DNA from: VRUE01 sp963817945
GTDB taxonomy: Bacteria; Actinomycetota; Thermoleophilia; Solirubrobacterales; 70-9
DNA length: 64,000 bases
Assembly: GCA_963817945.1 (NCBI GenBank)
Contig: CAWFQH010000001.1
Span: forward strand, 496,001 to 560,000
Reading direction: 5' to 3'
Positions 17,369 to 24,857 of the stretch are shown here, in pieces. The position numbers and the translations under genes were made by a program. How positions within the stretch are numbered: position 1 is the stretch's first letter; the number at the start of each line of letters is the position of its first letter. The notes below the pieces were generated by a model, which was not told where the DNA came from, searched no databases, and saw nothing but the letters and a program-made list of their open reading frames with translations.

Positions 17369-18508
17369 TCACAGGGCCTGCTCGTAGATTCGGTAGCGCT
17401 TGACGACCTTGCCGCCCATCCCCTCCATCGCCCGGTTCATCGGCTCGTTGGTCTCGAGGATCCAACCCGTCTCCCCTCCCGGAACGCCGTCGGGAGAGGC
17501 CGCCTCGAGGTGCTTCAGGTAGAGGCCGGCGGCGACGCCGCTGTGCCGATAGTCGTGCTTGACACCGAGGGCGAAGACGCGCACCCGGTCGATCCGGCGC
17601 TTGGCGAGCAGGAAGCGCAGCCAGCCGAGGGGAAGCAGGCGTCCGCCCGTCTTCGCGATCGCCTGGTTGATGTCCGGCAGGGTGAATGCCACCCCGACCG
17701 CCTCGCCGTCCTTTTCGGCAATGAAGCCCCAGCGCTCATCGATCACCTGTTTCAGGAGCTTGGCGTGGAACTCGACCTCGGCGTCGGTCGCCGGCACGAA
17801 ACCCCAGTTCTTCGACCAGGCCTCGTTGTACACCTCGGTGAACTTCTGCATCTCCCGGCCGAGGTTGCGCTTGTCGATGTTGCGGATGGCGATCCCTTCC
17901 TCGCGCAGCGCCTTTTCGGCGGCGGCGTGGATCTCGGGTGCGAACTGGTCGCCTTCCTTCAGCTTGCCCAGCTCCAAGTACCACATCAGGAGGTCCATCG
18001 CCTTGGCGTAGCCGCGGTCCTCGATCAGCTCGCGGTAGAAGGGCGGGTGCCACGGCTGCAGGACCATCGGCCGCAACTCGAAGCCCTCGATCAGTATTCC
18101 CAGCTCGTCGTTGGTGGTGAAGTCCATCGGCCCCAGCAGACGGCTGCGGCCGCGCGCCCGCAGCCAGTCCTCAGCCGCGCCGAGCAAAGCAGCCGCCACC
18201 TCACCGTCCTCGACGGTCTCGAAGAACCCGAACATGCCGTCCTTGCCACCCTGGAACTCGTCCCAGCGCTGGTCGACCTGAGCGGTGATCCGACCGACGG
18301 GCTCTCCGTCGCGTTCGGCGAGGAAGTACTCGGCTTCGGCGTGCTCGAAGTAGGGGTTCTTGCCGCGATCGAGGAACTCGATCCGCTCGTAGATCAGCGG
18401 CGGCACCCACTGTGGGTGATCGCGGTGGAGGTGGAAGGGGACCTTGACGAAGCGCTTCAGCTCGCGCCGCGTGCGAACGGGCCGGATCGAGACGCTTGAC
18501 ACGGACAT
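17369..18508 (-). CDS. GNAT-fold acyltransferase, ceramide-synthase-like candidate
   Basis: 379 aa. N-terminal region VPFHLHRDHPQWVPPLIYER, then a degenerate GNAT half (YFLAERDGEPVGRITAQVD) and the conserved LLGPMDFTTNDELGILIEGFELRPM. The C-terminal half carries a second GNAT domain with VRVFALGVKHDYRHSGVAAGLY and ETNEPMNRAMEGMGGKVVKRYRIYE. Such roughly 380-residue GNATs are common in bacteria. In Caulobacter the bacterial ceramide synthase (bCerS) is a GNAT-superfamily protein encoded near serine palmitoyltransferase. Here the gene is divergent, 83 bases from an SPT-like gene, so N-acylation of a sphingoid base is a reasonable but unproven role. Confidence 0.7.
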   Translation of the reverse strand: MSVSSVSIRPVRTRRELKRFVKVPFHLHRDHPQWVPPLIYERIEFLDRGKNPYFEHAEAEYFLAERDGEPVGRITAQVDQRWDEFQGGKDGMFGFFETVEDGEVAAALLGAAEDWLRARGRSRLLGPMDFTTNDELGILIEGFELRPMVLQPWHPPFYRELIEDRGYAKAMDLLMWYLELGKLKEGDQFAPEIHAAAEKALREEGIAIRNIDKRNLGREMQKFTEVYNEAWSKNWGFVPATDAEVEFHAKLLKQVIDERWGFIAEKDGEAVGVAFTLPDINQAIAKTGGRLLPLGWLRFLLAKRRIDRVRVFALGVKHDYRHSGVAAGLYLKHLEAASPDGVPGGETGWILETNEPMNRAMEGMGGKVVKRYRIYEQAL

Positions 18509-18579
18509 GAATTTCGCGCTTCGCTCACTGCGCGAAGAGTCAGATTGCGACGCTTGCTCGCTCCGCGCTCAGGGGAACC

Positions 18580-18585
18580 TACACT
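18580..18585 (+). promoter_or_regulatory. -10 element for a near-leaderless start at 18592
   Basis: TACACT ends six bases before ATG 18592. No ribosome site precedes the ATG, so a leaderless or very short leader is likely. Confidence 0.4.
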
Positions 18586-18591
18586 CTGCGC

Positions 18592-19848
18592 ATGAGCGAA
18601 CCGGCGAAGGCGGCGATCGACGTCTTCGAGAAGGCCCGCAGCCACGACCGGCTCGAGCAGCTGGAAGCGGCCCGCCAGCACGACCTCCTCCCCTACTTCC
18701 GGCTCCTCACCTCGCAGGCCGGGCCGATGGTGGAGATGGAGGGCCGCGAGACGATCATGCTCGGCTCCAACAACTACTTGGGGCTGACCGGCGACGAGCG
18801 GGTCAAGCAGGCCGCGCGCGACGCCCTCGAGACCTACGGCACCGGCGTCACTGGCTCGCGGCTGCTGAACGGAACTACGCCGCTGCACGTCGAGCTGGAG
18901 CGTGAGCTGGCGGAGTGGATGGGGACCGAGGACGCGATCGTCTACACCACGGGCTACCAGTCGAACGTGGGCTGCATCGGCACGATCCTCGGGCCGGGCG
19001 ACACGGTGATCTGCGACTCCGGCGACCACGCCTCGATCCTCGACGGCTGCCGGCTCTCCGGCGCCAAGTTGCGGCCCTTCCGCCACAACCGCATGGACAA
19101 GCTGGAGCGGATGCTCGGACGGGCCGCCGGGGACGGCGGCGGCGTCCTCGTCGTCGTCGACGGGGTCTTCTCGATGGAGGGCGACGTCTGCGACCTGCCG
19201 CGGATCGTCGAGCTCTGCCAGGCCCACGGGGCGCGGCTGATGGTCGATGAGGCCCACGGCGCGGGTGTCCTTGGGGCCCGCGGCGCCGGGGCAAGCGAGC
19301 TGTTTGGCCTCGAGGACCAGGTCGACCTGCGGATGGGGACCTTCTCCAAGAGCCTCGCCTCCTGCGGCGGCTTCATCGCCGGGCCCACCGACGTGGTCGA
19401 GTTCCTGCGGATCGCCTCGCGCTCCTTCGTCTTCAGCGCCTCGGCAGTGCCGGCGGCGGTCGGGGCGGCGTTGGCTGCACTGCGGGTGATCCGCTCCGAC
19501 GGGCCGCAGCTGTTTGAGGCGCTGCTCGGCAATGCCGAGTACCTGCGCGAGGGCCTGCGCGGCCTCGGCCTAAAGGTCGTCGAGCCAGGCACCCTGCCCG
19601 ATGGCAACACCGCCACCACGCCGGTCGTGCCGGTGATCGTCGGCGACGATTGGCACGCCGTGCTGTTGTGGAAGGCGCTTTTCGAGGCAGGCGTCTACAC
19701 CAACGTCGCCATCCACCCGGCGGTACCGCCGGGTGGCGCGCTGCTGCGGACCAGCGTGATGGCGACCCATGAGCGCGAGCATCTGGACCGAGCGCTGGAG
19801 ACGATCGGCCAGACCATCAACAACTTCCCTGACCTACCGCGGGCTTGA
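18592..19848 (+). CDS. Alpha-oxoamine synthase, serine palmitoyltransferase-like
   Basis: 418 aa, PLP fold type I. N-terminal block PYFRLLTSQAGPMVEMEGRE then IMLGSNNYLGLTGDERVKQA, more like bacterial serine palmitoyltransferase than BioF. YGTGVTGSRLLNGT and DSGDHASILDGCRLSGA follow, then the PLP-binding VDEAHGAGVLGARGAG and the Schiff-base lysine in MGTFSKSLASCGGFIAG. The C-terminal VPPGGALLRTSVMATHEREH is typical of the family. The reaction would condense an amino acid with an acyl-CoA; KBL, BioF or SPT remain possible. The neighbouring GNAT and the hydroxylase at 62755 favour sphingolipid synthesis. No acyl-carrier protein gene lies alongside. Confidence 0.82.
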   Translation: MSEPAKAAIDVFEKARSHDRLEQLEAARQHDLLPYFRLLTSQAGPMVEMEGRETIMLGSNNYLGLTGDERVKQAARDALETYGTGVTGSRLLNGTTPLHVELERELAEWMGTEDAIVYTTGYQSNVGCIGTILGPGDTVICDSGDHASILDGCRLSGAKLRPFRHNRMDKLERMLGRAAGDGGGVLVVVDGVFSMEGDVCDLPRIVELCQAHGARLMVDEAHGAGVLGARGAGASELFGLEDQVDLRMGTFSKSLASCGGFIAGPTDVVEFLRIASRSFVFSASAVPAAVGAALAALRVIRSDGPQLFEALLGNAEYLREGLRGLGLKVVEPGTLPDGNTATTPVVPVIVGDDWHAVLLWKALFEAGVYTNVAIHPAVPPGGALLRTSVMATHEREHLDRALETIGQTINNFPDLPRA

Positions 19849-19860
19849 AAGCGGTCGGCA

Positions 19861-19906
19861 ACTACCCCGCTCGGGGTAGTTTCGGGCTTGTCCAGTTTCG
19901 GACAAG
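19861..19906 (+). terminator. Two tandem hairpins after the SPT-like gene
   Basis: ACTACCCC-GCTC-GGGGTAGT (19861-19880) is a perfect hairpin followed by TTTCGGG. CTTGTCC-AGTTTC-GGACAAG (19887-19906) follows directly. They lie 13 bases after the stop. Confidence 0.7.
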
Positions 19907-20130
19907 GCGGGAGTAGCGGAGAAAAACCTGCTCTTAGCGAACGACCCGCGACATCTTTCGCGGACCCGGGTTGACGCTCGCCGCTCCGAACGCATAGCTT
20001 GGCTCCCGCGTCGACCGCCACCGGGACAGGAGGAGGCGGAGGGTGGACAGTCGTTTCACCCCGCTGCGCAGTCAGCGGCCGGCGCACTCGAGATACCCCA
20101 GCCAAATCGCCCCGATGGGAGGAGTCACCC

Positions 20131-20487
20131 GTGCCCGTAGCCTCGATCGCCCGTGCTTCAGCCGGCCCCGCCGTTCATGTCCCGCAGCACATGCAGGCGC
20201 TTGCCCGCGCCAACCGCGTGCGGCTCGCGCGGGCGGAGCTGAAGCGCTCGATCGCCCGCGGTGAGGTGGACGTGGCGGAGGTGATCCGGGACTGCCCCTG
20301 GGAGACCGAGAGCATGACGCTCGCCGAGCTGTTGACCAGCCAGCGGCGCTGGGGTCGAACCCGGGCTCGTAAGCTCCTGCAAGGCTTGGCGCTGAGCGAG
20401 AACAAGCGACTCGGCACTCTCACCCCACGCCAGCGCACCCTCCTCGCGAGCGCCCTAAAGGCAAAGCCCGAAGCGCTCCTCGTCTGA
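20131..20487 (+). CDS. Actinobacterial integration host factor (mIHF)-like DNA-binding protein
   Basis: 118 aa. GTG 20131 is set by GGGAGGAG six bases upstream. RVRLARAELKRSIARGEVDV, then LTSQRRWGRTRARKLLQGLAL (helix-two-turn-helix) and the closing LTPRQRTLLASALKA match mIHF proteins, which have roughly 105 residues and bind and bend DNA. Family members are abundant nucleoid proteins in actinobacteria. The rare DCPWETE insert replaces the usual acidic stretch. It is preceded by a 280-base gap and stands alone. Confidence 0.85.
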   Translation: MPVASIARASAGPAVHVPQHMQALARANRVRLARAELKRSIARGEVDVAEVIRDCPWETESMTLAELLTSQRRWGRTRARKLLQGLALSENKRLGTLTPRQRTLLASALKAKPEALLV

Positions 20488-20502
20488 CTGAACCTGATCG
20501 CG

Positions 20503-20910
20503 TCAGCCTCGTAGGCCGCCGGCTCTGAAGGAAAGGCCACCCGAGGCGCGCCGGAAGGCATGGCGCAGCGCGACGAACGCTGCTAAGAAGGCGGCTGCAC
20601 CGGCGGCGAGGCAGATCGCCAGGATCAGCCCCGCCGCATAAAAGAGAAGGCCGGTGACAAGGACGAAGACGAGCCCGGCGAGCAGGGTGGTGTGGGAACG
20701 GTAGCCGGCGAAGTGCTCGCGGACCGAAACCTCGAGCCCACCCAGGCCGGCGAGAACGACCCCGACGCCGATCGCGGCCGGGCTCTGACCGAAGATGCCG
20801 ATGGCGAGCACGATGATGCCAGCCAGAATCGTCAGCTCAGCAAGCGGGAACGAACCCCAGGGCGCCGGCGGGCGCTCCTCTGCCTTAGGCCTCTCGCTCA
20901 ACGGCCGCAA
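20503..20910 (-). CDS. Small integral membrane protein, unknown
   Basis: 135 aa with about four membrane segments (LTILAGIIVLAIGIFG, AAIGVGVVLAGLGGL, TLLAGLVFVLVTGLLFY, LAICLAAGAAAFLAAFVAL). A polar HFAGYRSH lies between the second and third. The start is TTG 20910, inside the 3' end of the upstream gene (26-base overlap), which suggests translational coupling. Family not recognised. Confidence 0.65.
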   Translation of the reverse strand: MRPLSERPKAEERPPAPWGSFPLAELTILAGIIVLAIGIFGQSPAAIGVGVVLAGLGGLEVSVREHFAGYRSHTTLLAGLVFVLVTGLLFYAAGLILAICLAAGAAAFLAAFVALRHAFRRASGGLSFRAGGLRG

Positions 20911-21391
20911 GCCGTCCGGGTAACGGGCATCCGGAGGAGATCCTGACGCGCCACCAGCCCATCAGCATCCCGAGCAAACCGAAGCGGGGTAGCGAGTGCC
21001 AGTGCCCACAGCCAGGCAAACCGAGATCGTCGCGCGAGATCTGCATCCACTTGTAGTCCTGCGGGGCCTCAAGCATCCGCTCCAGCAAAGCGCGGTTGTC
21101 GCTCTGCAGCTCGTCGCGCTCCCGCAGGGCGTGTCGGGCGTCCTCCACCCGCGCCGCCAGGGCGTCCCTGACGGCCTCCAGTTGGCCGAGGTCCAGCGCC
21201 CGCGGCTCGCGCGAGAGGGCGGGAACGGTGGTCGAGATGACAAAACGCGGAAAAGCTTCCGCAGCCAAGGCGGCCAGCTGCCGATCCAGCCGTCCGATCT
21301 GACGCCGCAGCTCGGCGCGGGCGCGACGCTCGTCTCCGCCCGTCCGTAGCGTTAGCCCACGATTTCGCTCCCTCAGGGACTGCATGGCCAC
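20885..21391 (-). CDS. Coiled-coil protein of unknown function
   Basis: 168 aa from GTG 21391 (ATG at 21385 possible). The centre is a charged helical region (RRQIGRLDRQLAALAAEAF, LEAVRDALAARVEDARHALR, ERDELQSDNRALLERMLEAP) likely to form a coiled coil. A conserved-looking KWMQISRDDLGLPGCGHWH then MLMGWWRVRISSGCPLPG ends the protein. Similar short proteins with W-x-x-V-x-x-S-x-G-C-P-L tails occur in Thermoleophilia as I recall; the function is unknown. Overlaps the membrane-protein gene at 20910. Confidence 0.65.
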   Translation of the reverse strand: MAMQSLRERNRGLTLRTGGDERRARAELRRQIGRLDRQLAALAAEAFPRFVISTTVPALSREPRALDLGQLEAVRDALAARVEDARHALRERDELQSDNRALLERMLEAPQDYKWMQISRDDLGLPGCGHWHSLPRFGLLGMLMGWWRVRISSGCPLPGRLAAVEREA

Positions 21392-21563
21392 TCTGAGTTT
21401 AGATCACGGCTAGGCCAAGTCACGGTCGTTTGGGTTAAGGCTGGCCACTGCAACGCGCGCGCCGTTTGGCACGCCCGAAGCGGGGTTCATACGGCCATTG
21501 CGAGGGAAAATCGGGCCTCGCTCCGTACATGAGTGCCGTCGCCGCCCCAGCGACACGAATCGC

Positions 21564-21593
21564 TTGACCGATCGGATCCCCTCCCGCTATGCC
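21564..21593 (+). promoter_or_regulatory. Sigma70-like promoter of secreted-family copy B
   Basis: TTGACC (21564-21569), 18-base spacer, TATGCC (21588-21593), 78 bases before ATG 21671. Same layout as before copies A and D. Confidence 0.6.
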
Positions 21594-21670
21594 ATGCCCG
21601 TCAAACCATCGAGGCCGTGCGCCGAGCAATATGCACTCTGCGCTCGAGTCCCGCGACGAAAGGGACCGGA

Positions 21671-22300
21671 ATGAGCATCACGCTAAAGGCACTAGGCATC
21701 AGCATCCTCGCGGCGCTCGCAACCGGGGCTCTCGGCGTCGTGACCGCATCGGCCAACGGCAGCGGCCACTTCGTTTCAGAGCTGCATCACATGAGCGTCG
21801 GTGGGGGCCAAGCCGGAGTCCTGATCAAAAACCACGGTCTTGGCGAATACAAATGCGATGTCGGCTTCGCGGGCACAACGACCGTAACAACAACGACCGC
21901 GCTCAATCTAACCCCCTCCTTCACCAATTGTGGCTTTCCGGTCGACTGGAACGGATGCACTTACTCCTTTACAGTCGCCAGCCTGACTACCGATGAAACC
22001 GAGCAGACACTCCACCTCCTATGCCCAGTCGGACAGGCACTGAAGTTCACATCGCCAAACTGCACGATTTCACTTCCTCCGCAGACAAATCTTTCCGGCG
22101 TCACATACAAACGCGTGGAAGACCCGGCTTCCAAAAAACACCAGCTAAAAGTGGATCTGAATATTGAACTATTCACCACACGACACGGGCCTTGTCAGCT
22201 GACGGCCCCAACAAACGGCACCGGCACACTCCAAATGTCGATGACGCTCGCCGGATCCAATCCGACAACGGGGGAACGGGCGCACCTGACAGCGACATAG
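21671..22300 (+). CDS. Six-cysteine secreted protein family, copy B
   Basis: 209 aa from ATG 21671; a longer frame from 21533 has no signal. Signal peptide MSITLKALGISILAALATGA with cleavage after TASA. The mature start NGSGHFVSELHH and the blocks WNGCTYSFTVAS, LHLLCPVGQAL, PNCTISLPPQT and GVTYKR define the family. Six cysteines align with copies C-E. It is the most divergent intact copy (GPCQLTAP where others have LCxxFG) and ends HLTAT-stop like the rest. Exported; no enzyme motif seen. First gene of the array, with its own promoter; copy C follows 45 bases later. Lower GC than the surrounding genome. Confidence 0.85.
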   Translation: MSITLKALGISILAALATGALGVVTASANGSGHFVSELHHMSVGGGQAGVLIKNHGLGEYKCDVGFAGTTTVTTTTALNLTPSFTNCGFPVDWNGCTYSFTVASLTTDETEQTLHLLCPVGQALKFTSPNCTISLPPQTNLSGVTYKRVEDPASKKHQLKVDLNIELFTTRHGPCQLTAPTNGTGTLQMSMTLAGSNPTTGERAHLTAT

Positions 22301-22345
22301 CCCATCGCGCGTACTTCTCTTGACCATACCGACGAAAGAGGGTCC

Positions 22346-23020
22346 ATGAAGGGTAAGTTGAAGACAATCGGCGCCGTCCTTCTCGCCGCATTCGCGCCCG
22401 GCGCTACCGCCGCGATCGATGCGGCCGCCAACGGAGAAGGGCACTTCATCTCTGATGGAGTATCTGGCCACACCATCGTCAAAGGCTTTGCGAGCCCGAC
22501 GCACCCGCAGCATCTTACGCTGCACAAATTTCCCGGCGAAATCGGCTGCAAGCTGCTGACCTGGACCCATAACGTCACAACCACGACTGCCACAGCGGCC
22601 AGTGTGACCCTCCGGCCGGGATACCAAGAATGCTACACAACACCTGAACCGAGCCCAGAAAAACAGGTTTCCATTACATTTAACGGTTGCACTATTACAG
22701 TCAAAGTAGCGGTTAAAACGACCGAAAATACGGAGCAGACAGTTCATCTATTTTGCCCGCCTGAAAAACGGATCGAAATACATGATCAGAATTGCACAAT
22801 AGAAATCGACCCCCAGACAATCACTGCTGGCCTCACATACACAACAGCAACCGAAAGCGGTAAACATGTACTCACAGTGGACACGAACGTTCAGTTCACC
22901 CACACAGAGCACGGGTTCTGCGCGCTCTTTGGAACAACCGGAACTGGAACACTGAAAGGATCAGTCGTAGTCAGTGGGTTCGACACAGAAGACAAACAGG
23001 TAAACATCACAGCCACATGA
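22346..23020 (+). CDS. Six-cysteine secreted protein family, copy C
   Basis: 224 aa. Signal MKGKLKTIGAVLLAAFAPGA, mature start NGEGHFISDGVSGHTIVKG. The six cysteines fall in GEIGCKLL, QECYTTPE, FNGCTITV, LFCPPEKR, QNCTIEID and GFCALFG, so three disulfides are plausible. It is rich in Thr, Asn and beta-prone residues and ends VNITAT-stop. Ribosome site GAAAGAGGG. Probably on the same transcript as copy B. The 387-base gap to copy D holds a fragment of another gene's 3' end, a trace of the duplication that built the array. Confidence 0.87.
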   Translation: MKGKLKTIGAVLLAAFAPGATAAIDAAANGEGHFISDGVSGHTIVKGFASPTHPQHLTLHKFPGEIGCKLLTWTHNVTTTTATAASVTLRPGYQECYTTPEPSPEKQVSITFNGCTITVKVAVKTTENTEQTVHLFCPPEKRIEIHDQNCTIEIDPQTITAGLTYTTATESGKHVLTVDTNVQFTHTEHGFCALFGTTGTGTLKGSVVVSGFDTEDKQVNITAT

Positions 23021-23126
23021 GCGACCCCATACGAATATGCATCACGACATCTGAATCGCACAATCGACATTCACCCTCAGACAATTAACTCTCGACCGAC
23101 CCGCGCCTGAGCTTCGTCCCGGGCCG

Positions 23127-23240
23127 CTACGCCGTTTCGAGCGTCGCCGCGACCATCCACAGCGCCTCGTCCACGGCGATCTGCGGGACGGCATTGACCT
23201 GGGATCGCGGCGATGGCGATGCGGCGAAGGGAGCAAGGCG
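23127..23240 (-). pseudogene. Duplicated 3' fragment of the B3/4-domain gene
   Basis: Read on the minus strand this gives RRIAIAAI, then after one extra base VNAVPQIAVDEALWMV, then AATLETA-stop at 23127. The intact gene at 24858 ends RRIAIAAIQVNAVPQIAVDEALWMVGILTT. The extra base (ATCCCAGGTC against ATCCAGGTC) breaks the frame. The piece lies between copies C and D exactly as the intact gene's 3' end lies after copy E. It is therefore a relic of a tandem duplication that carried a family member together with the flanking gene end. Confidence 0.85.
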
Positions 23241-23343
23241 CGCGCCGATTCGTGCGCGCGTCTAAACCTCAGGCACGCTTGCAGGCAAAAGGGGGTCCAT
23301 CTCGACCCCGAGTTGTTGTGCTGCGTTAAACGGTTCCCATTCC

Positions 23344-23372
23344 TTGATCCTGGCCTCCTTCCCGGCTATGCC
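23344..23372 (+). promoter_or_regulatory. Sigma70-like promoter of secreted-family copy D
   Basis: TTGATC (23344-23349), 17-base spacer, TATGCC (23367-23372), 36 bases before ATG 23408. Confidence 0.6.
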
Positions 23373-23407
23373 GTGGGCATTCCCCACACAACCCGAAAGG
23401 AACAACG

Positions 23408-24064
23408 ATGAGCCTCACGCTAAAGGCACTGGGCCTTGGTTTCCTCGCTGCGATGGCCCTCAGCGCCGGCGCTGTGATGAACGCATCCGCCGGAGGTGGT
23501 GGCCACTTCGTCTCGGATATAGCGCACACGGAAATCAAAGGGACGGAGGAATGGACGCATCATCAACATATAGCTCTGCACGGCTTCAGCGGAGAAATCG
23601 GCTGTAACACCGCGTCCTACAGCGCCACAACCACGTCGACGACAGTGACCAGTCTCACCGTCACGCCGAACTACGCCAACTGCTTCACAACAGGCGAATC
23701 GGAAGCAATCGTTCCCATCACAATGAATGGCTGCCAGTACACACTCACAGTTGCATCTAAAACGACCAACAACACGACGCAAACATCTCACCTAATCTGC
23801 CCAATCGGGAAAAAAATCGAAGTGCATCACCCGAATTGCACAATCACAATTTGGCCGCAATGGTTCACTAGCGGTCTTAAATATACAACGACGACCGAAA
23901 ACGGCAAACACATAATCACAGTTGATTCAAATATCAGATTCAATCTCGAACGTCACGGACTCTGCGCCATTTTCGGCGTAACAGGTATCGGGACAATCAA
24001 CGGGAGCGCAACAGTGAGAGGGTTTGACACAGTAGGCAATCAGGTGAACGTTACAGCTACATAA
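23408..24064 (+). CDS. Six-cysteine secreted protein family, copy D
   Basis: 218 aa. Signal MSLTLKALGLGFLAAMALSA with cleavage before GGGGHFVSDIAHT. Cysteines in GEIGCNTA, ANCFTTGE, MNGCQYTL, LICPIGKK, PNCTITIW and GLCAIFG. It is the closest intact relative of the broken copies A (EVAHT, KGTE, HGFSG, VGKKIEVHHPNC) and F (SEVAHTEIKG, TVRGFDTVG). Ribosome site AAGGA. Own promoter, followed 64 bases later by copy E. Exported; function unknown. Confidence 0.87.
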   Translation: MSLTLKALGLGFLAAMALSAGAVMNASAGGGGHFVSDIAHTEIKGTEEWTHHQHIALHGFSGEIGCNTASYSATTTSTTVTSLTVTPNYANCFTTGESEAIVPITMNGCQYTLTVASKTTNNTTQTSHLICPIGKKIEVHHPNCTITIWPQWFTSGLKYTTTTENGKHIITVDSNIRFNLERHGLCAIFGVTGIGTINGSATVRGFDTVGNQVNVTAT

Positions 24065-24128
24065 GTAACGCCGCCCTAAGAGGTCGAGTCAACGACGACC
24101 TCGTAGGGGAAGACCGAAAGGAAGCGGA

Positions 24129-24803
24129 ATGAGACACAAGCTGAAAATTTCGAGCCTCAGCCTTCTGGCAGTAGTAGCGGTCAGCGCTGTCGCTGCTCTG
24201 AACGCAGCGGCCAACGGAGAGGGACACTTCGTCACCAACCTCACTCATGCCGACATCGATGGGGGAGTTGGGTCTTTTCACAAACTCCACTACGTCGAAC
24301 ATGGTTTCGCCGGCGAAATTGGCTGCAAAAACACCACCTACAGAGCCACAGCTATATCAGGGACCAAAACAGTTACCGAGTTGATCTTCACGCCGGCCTA
24401 CGGCGAATGCTTCACAACACCCGATGGCGCTCCAGGGTCTGTCGCGATACATGTAAATGGTTGCACGTACAAGTTCACAGTTGCAAAAGGTACCACGGAC
24501 AACACTGAGCAGACAATTCACCTGCAATGTCCCCCGGGGGCAGCCCTAAGAATTACACATCCTAATTGTACGATTACGATTCACCCACAGATAATCAATA
24601 CTGGGATTACATACACAAAAAAAGTAGACCCCACGTCCGGAAAACATATCATCACATTAGACGCAAACGGCCAGTACACCACTACAAGACACAATCTCTG
24701 CCAACTCTTCGGCACAAACGGCACGGGAACACTCAAAGGCCAACTACTCATCCTTGCCTACGAACCAAATAGCGCAAAACTTGTAAACCTCACAGCCACA
24801 TAA
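24129..24803 (+). CDS. Six-cysteine secreted protein family, copy E
   Basis: 224 aa. Signal MRHKLKISSLSLLAVVAVSA, mature start NGEGHFVTNLTHADIDGG. Cysteines in GEIGCKNT, GECFTTPD, VNGCTYKF, LQCPPGAA, PNCTITIH and NLCQLFG. Ends LVNLTAT-stop. Ribosome site AAGGAAG. Last gene of the array and probably co-transcribed with copy D; a hairpin (24815-24846) closes the unit. Function unknown; no catalytic triad, metal or sugar-binding motif recognised. Confidence 0.87.
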   Translation: MRHKLKISSLSLLAVVAVSAVAALNAAANGEGHFVTNLTHADIDGGVGSFHKLHYVEHGFAGEIGCKNTTYRATAISGTKTVTELIFTPAYGECFTTPDGAPGSVAIHVNGCTYKFTVAKGTTDNTEQTIHLQCPPGAALRITHPNCTITIHPQIINTGITYTKKVDPTSGKHIITLDANGQYTTTRHNLCQLFGTNGTGTLKGQLLILAYEPNSAKLVNLTAT

Positions 24804-24814
24804 GTTGATCCTTT

Positions 24815-24846
24815 GCCCTGGGACCGGAACGGTTCGGTTCCAGGGC
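24815..24846 (+). terminator. Imperfect hairpin between copy E and the B3/4 gene
   Basis: GCCCTGG and CCAGGGC bracket a partly paired interior (GACCGGAAC / GGTTCGGTT). It lies between two convergent genes and may serve both. Confidence 0.5.
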
Positions 24847-24857
24847 TTCCTCAGGGC

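Noticed and set aside
20131..20487. Acyl carrier protein partner for the SPT-like enzyme
   Set aside because: No DSL phosphopantetheine motif; the sequence fits actinobacterial integration host factor.
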